A DNA stretch of 8,622 nt from Aliarcobacter sp. (lineage in GTDB: Bacteria; Campylobacterota; Campylobacteria; Campylobacterales; Arcobacteraceae). Where the stretch lies: the NCBI GenBank assembly GCA_017996075.1, contig JAGOHQ010000031.1, positions 1 to 8,622 on the forward strand. Reading direction: 5' to 3'. Numbering within the stretch: position 1 is the stretch's first letter; every line of letters begins with the position of its first letter. Of this stretch, positions 5,682 through 8,622 are shown in pieces. The position numbers and the translations under genes were made by a program. The notes under the pieces were generated by a model. It was not told the origin of the DNA and searched no databases. It saw nothing but the letters and a program-made list of their open reading frames with translations.

Positions 5682-6026
5682 ATGGACTGGGGTAAGGTAA
5701 CCTATATTTTCTTAACATTGATGTCTTTAACAACAACAGCGGGTTTTTTGTATGAACCAAACATCATAGCCCTTTTTATTGCAGCTGGAGTTAATGTTAT
5801 CTCTACAATTTTAAAAATTGGTGTAAAAAATCTTCTAGCAGCTGAGCTTTTGGCTTGTTCTTTAGTTGCTGATTTACACTTGATTCCTGCATTTTTGGTA
5901 TTCGTTTTTACAGGAAATATGAAATTAGTTATTGCTCTTGCAATTGGTGCTGTAATTGCAAATATTGTATCAATGATACTTTCTATGGTAGAGAGTGCAA
6001 AAAATAAAGAAAAGGAAGATTATTAA
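5682..6026 (+). CDS. Small conserved membrane protein, probably DUF6394 family
   Basis: The 114-residue product looks like a polytopic membrane protein with hydrophobic segments at about 5-22, 28-46, 50-76 and 80-103, and a charged end [10 protein letters not shown]. The phrases [13 protein letters not shown] (14-26) and [21 protein letters not shown] (within 51-71) match what I remember of a family confined to Campylobacterota, annotated DUF6394. A small membrane protein (HP1548) occupies the equivalent place before leuS in H. pylori. Both statements are from memory. No function is known to me. The start has AAAAGGA five bases upstream. The stop TAA (6024-6026) overlaps the leuS ATG, so the two genes are probably translated together. 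It heads the plus-strand unit and diverges from motA. Confidence 0.8.
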   Translation: MDWGKVTYIFLTLMSLTTTAGFLYEPNIIALFIAAGVNVISTILKIGVKNLLAAELLACSLVADLHLIPAFLVFVFTGNMKLVIALAIGAVIANIVSMILSMVESAKNKEKEDY

Positions 6027-8491
6027 TGGAGTATTTGGCGAAGGATATTGAAAAAAAGTGGCAAAAATTTTGGATTGATAATAAATCTTTTGAGCCAAGT
6101 GATGATTTTTCAAAACCAAAAAAATATATATTAAGTATGTTTCCATACCCTAGTGGAAGAATTCACATGGGACATGTTAGAAATTACTGTTTAGGTGATG
6201 CTTTTGCCAGACATTTTAGAAAAAATGATTTTAATGTACTTCATCCAATTGGTTGGGATAGTTTTGGAATGCCAGCTGAAAATGCTGCTATTAAAAACAA
6301 ACTTCATCCAAAAAAATGGACTTATGAAAATATAGATTATATGAGAAATGAGCTAAGAAGTTTAGGTCTATCTTTTAGTGAAAATCAAGAGTTTGCAACT
6401 AGTGATGAGCTTTATACAAAATATGAGCAAGAGTTTATAATTAAAATGTATGAAGCTGGAGTTTTATATAGAAAAAGTGCAACTGTAAATTGGTGTAATG
6501 ATTGTCAAACAGTTTTAGCAAATGAGCAAGTTGTTGAGGGGTGTTGCTGGAGATGTGACAATGAAATTGTTCAAAAAGAGATGCCAGGATACTATGTAGC
6601 AATTACAAAATATGCACAAACTTTGCTTGATGATTTAAAAACACTTGAAAATTCATGGCCTTCACAAGTTTTAACAATGCAAGAGAATTGGATTGGAAGA
6701 AGCGAAGGATTAGAGTTTAAATTTGATGTAACAAAAGAGACAAGAGCAAAACTTGATAAGATGTTTGCAAATTTTAGTGTATTTACTACAAGACCTGATA
6801 CTATTTATGGAGTTTCATATACAGCACTTTCTCCAGAGCATCCAATTGTAAAATATATATTAGAAAAAGAGTTATTGCCAAAAAATAAATTAAATGCTAT
6901 TAAAAATATGCAAAAAGTACCTCAAAAAGATAGAGCAATACAAGAAAAAGAGGGAATTGATTTAGAAATTGAAGCAATTCATCCATTAACTGGACAAAAA
7001 GTACCAGTTTGGGTTGCAAATTTTGTATTAAGCTCTTATGGTGAAGGTGCTGTTATGGCAGTTCCTGCACATGACCAAAGAGATTTTGAATTTGCTAAAA
7101 AGTATGATTTACCAATAAAACAAGTTATTGTTGGAGATGATGGACTAATAGAAAAACAAACAGCTGCTTATACAGGAGATGGAGTTTTAATAAATAGTGA
7201 AAGTTTTACTGGCTTAAAAAATAGTGATGCAAAAAATGCAATAATGTATCACTTTGAACAAAATTCAAATGGAAGTAAAAAAGTAAATTTTAAACTTAGA
7301 GATTGGGGAGTTTCAAGACAGAGATATTGGGGTGCTCCTATTCCATTTGTTCATTGTAAAAGTTGTGGCTTGGTTCCTGAAAAATTAGAAAATCTTCCTG
7401 TAGCTCTTCCTGATGATGTAGAAATTACAGGAGAGGGAAATCCTCTTGATCTTCATCCTACTTGGAAACACTGCTCTTGCCCAAAATGTGGTCAAAGTGC
7501 TATAAGAGAAACAGATACATTAGATACTTTTGTGCAATCATCTTGGTACTTTTTAAGATATGCAACAAATCATAAGAAATGGCAAACAGAAGGAATTTCA
7601 AAAGAAGATAGTGATTATTGGATGGATGTTGATCAATATATTGGTGGAATAGAACATGCTATTTTACACCTTTTATATGCAAGATTTTTCACAAAAGTTT
7701 TAAAAGATTTAGGTTATACAAACTCAAATGAACCATTTAAAAGACTTTTAACGCAAGGTATGGTTTTAAAAGATGGTGCAAAAATGAGTAAAAGTAAAGG
7801 AAATGTTGTAGATCCTGATATTTTAATTGAAAAATATGGAGCAGATACAGCAAGAATGTTTATACTTTTTGCAGCACCACCAACAAAAGAGTTAGAGTGG
7901 AATGATAGTGCAGTTGAAGGTGCATATAAATTTATAAAAAGATTTTATGAAAGAGCTATTAATATAACTTCAGATGGTTTAAAAGAGTTTAAAAATATCT
8001 CTCAAGATAGTTTAAGTAAAGATGAAAAAGAGGCTAGAAAAAAAGTTTATGAAGCTTTAAATAAATCAAATGAAGTTTTAACAAAAACATATGCTTTTAA
8101 TACTTTAATTGCTTCTTGTATGGAGGCTATGAACTATTTATCATCACAAAAAAATGAAGCTATTTGGGCAGAAGCTTACTATATTTTAACAAATATTTTA
8201 GAGCCAATTATCCCTCATGCATGTTGGGATATCTCAAATAAATATTTTGAGCTTGAAAACTTTAAAAAACCTTTAGAGCTTAAAAATGAGGTTTTTGAAA
8301 AAGATAGTATAGTTTTAGCTGTTACAGTAAATGGTAAAAAAAGATGCGAAATAGAAGTACCTCTAAATAGTTCAAATGAAGAGGTTTTATTAATAGCAAA
8401 AGAGAGTGCTAAAAAATGGTTAGAAAACTCTACAATTATAAAAGAGATTGTTGTGCCAAATAAACTTGTAAATATTGTAATTAAGGCATAA
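6026..8491 (+). CDS. leuS: Leucyl-tRNA synthetase (LeuRS)
   Basis: This class I aminoacyl-tRNA synthetase attaches leucine to tRNA-Leu in the cytoplasm. The 821-residue product is complete. It has the HIGH-type motif HMGH (47-50, in [11 protein letters not shown]) and a first Cys-rich zinc module (C157, C160, C174, C177). The CP1 editing domain contains TTRPDT (254-259) and [13 protein letters not shown] (345-357), where D350 is the conserved editing aspartate. A second Cys cluster (C444, C447, C485, C488) follows, then the leucine-specific [16 protein letters not shown] (425-440), and KMSKS (586-590). The tail is a helical anticodon-binding domain and a small C-terminal domain. The start overlaps the preceding stop as TAATG and has AAGGA at 6012-6016. 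The downstream lipoprotein gene starts one base after the leuS stop. Confidence 0.98.
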   Translation: MEYLAKDIEKKWQKFWIDNKSFEPSDDFSKPKKYILSMFPYPSGRIHMGHVRNYCLGDAFARHFRKNDFNVLHPIGWDSFGMPAENAAIKNKLHPKKWTYENIDYMRNELRSLGLSFSENQEFATSDELYTKYEQEFIIKMYEAGVLYRKSATVNWCNDCQTVLANEQVVEGCCWRCDNEIVQKEMPGYYVAITKYAQTLLDDLKTLENSWPSQVLTMQENWIGRSEGLEFKFDVTKETRAKLDKMFANFSVFTTRPDTIYGVSYTALSPEHPIVKYILEKELLPKNKLNAIKNMQKVPQKDRAIQEKEGIDLEIEAIHPLTGQKVPVWVANFVLSSYGEGAVMAVPAHDQRDFEFAKKYDLPIKQVIVGDDGLIEKQTAAYTGDGVLINSESFTGLKNSDAKNAIMYHFEQNSNGSKKVNFKLRDWGVSRQRYWGAPIPFVHCKSCGLVPEKLENLPVALPDDVEITGEGNPLDLHPTWKHCSCPKCGQSAIRETDTLDTFVQSSWYFLRYATNHKKWQTEGISKEDSDYWMDVDQYIGGIEHAILHLLYARFFTKVLKDLGYTNSNEPFKRLLTQGMVLKDGAKMSKSKGNVVDPDILIEKYGADTARMFILFAAPPTKELEWNDSAVEGAYKFIKRFYERAINITSDGLKEFKNISQDSLSKDEKEARKKVYEALNKSNEVLTKTYAFNTLIASCMEAMNYLSSQKNEAIWAEAYYILTNILEPIIPHACWDISNKYFELENFKKPLELKNEVFEKDSIVLAVTVNGKKRCEIEVPLNSSNEEVLLIAKESAKKWLENSTIIKEIVVPNKLVNIVIKA

Positions 8492-8492
8492 T

Positions 8493-8622
8493 ATGAGATT
8501 TCTAAAACCAATTTCTTTACTTTTAGTATCTATATTATTTTTGGCATCTTGTGGATATAGACCATCTGCATACTATGCAAAACAAGAGTTAGGTAAAGAT
8601 TTATTTGTAAGATTGGATGTAA
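8493..8622 (+). CDS. lptE: LptE-like outer-membrane lipoprotein, N-terminal part, cut by window edge
   Basis: Forty-three codons are visible. The protein starts MRFLKPISLLLVSILFLASC, a lipoprotein signal peptide with lipobox LASC, so Cys20 would be lipidated. The mature end GYRPSAYYAKQELG resembles the CGYKP-SYYAK start of the Campylobacter protein assigned as LptE (Cj1090c), which follows leuS in the same way. LptE is the lipoprotein plug that assembles with LptD in the outer membrane to export LPS. AAGG (8483-8486) inside the end of leuS is the ribosome-binding site, 6 bases before the ATG, and only one base separates the two genes. The name rests on the short N-terminus plus synteny; the LptE fold itself cannot be judged here. 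Confidence 0.75.
   Translation, partial: MRFLKPISLLLVSILFLASCGYRPSAYYAKQELGKDLFVRLDV

Noticed and set aside
8215..8511. 98-residue minus-strand open frame
   Set aside because: It is antisense to the end of leuS and the start of the lipoprotein gene, both of which are well supported.

Overview
This AT-rich window is chromosomal DNA from a member of the Campylobacterota (Epsilonproteobacteria). An Arcobacter-like species is the best guess. The evidence is the gene order lnt / yajC-secD-secF ... leuS-lptE, MotA and MotB sequences of the Helicobacter/Campylobacter type, near-exclusive AGA arginine codons, and A/T-rich codon choice throughout. The genus is inferred from memory of protein and synteny patterns, not from a search.

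Layout. (1) Positions 1-542, minus strand: the N-terminal 180 codons of apolipoprotein N-acyltransferase (lnt), running off the left edge. (2) Positions 571-3609, plus strand: yajC, secD (TTG start) and secF (overlapping secD in a TAATG), followed by a 56-residue single-pass membrane protein that is easily missed. (3) Positions 3602-5526, minus strand: motA and motB (the flagellar stator), then an unrecognised four-helix membrane protein whose start overlaps the motB stop. This block converges on the sec operon with an 8-bp overlap of coding regions. (4) Positions 5527-5681: a divergent promoter region carrying a 9-bp direct repeat with 22-bp phasing. (5) Positions 5682-8622, plus strand: a small conserved membrane protein (probably the DUF6394 family), leuS coupled to it by TAATG, then the first 43 codons of an LptE-like outer-membrane lipoprotein.

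How the genes work together. YajC, SecD and SecF form the accessory complex that uses the proton-motive force to help SecYEG export proteins. Lnt and LptE act later in envelope biogenesis, in lipoprotein maturation and LPS export. MotA and MotB form the proton-driven flagellar stator. LeuRS is a housekeeping aminoacyl-tRNA synthetase. In Helicobacter, as I recall it, secF, a small membrane protein, leuS and an lptE-like gene run on in one direction. The opposite-strand motAB block here therefore looks like a lineage-specific rearrangement that split an ancestral operon.

Most of the window is ordinary core genome and I see no mobile element, CRISPR array, tRNA or rRNA. The points worth a second look are two perfect inverted repeats (508-539 and 844-872), the two unrecognised small membrane proteins at 3439-3609 and 3602-4021, a changed peptidoglycan-binding loop in MotB, and the phased direct repeat upstream of motA.
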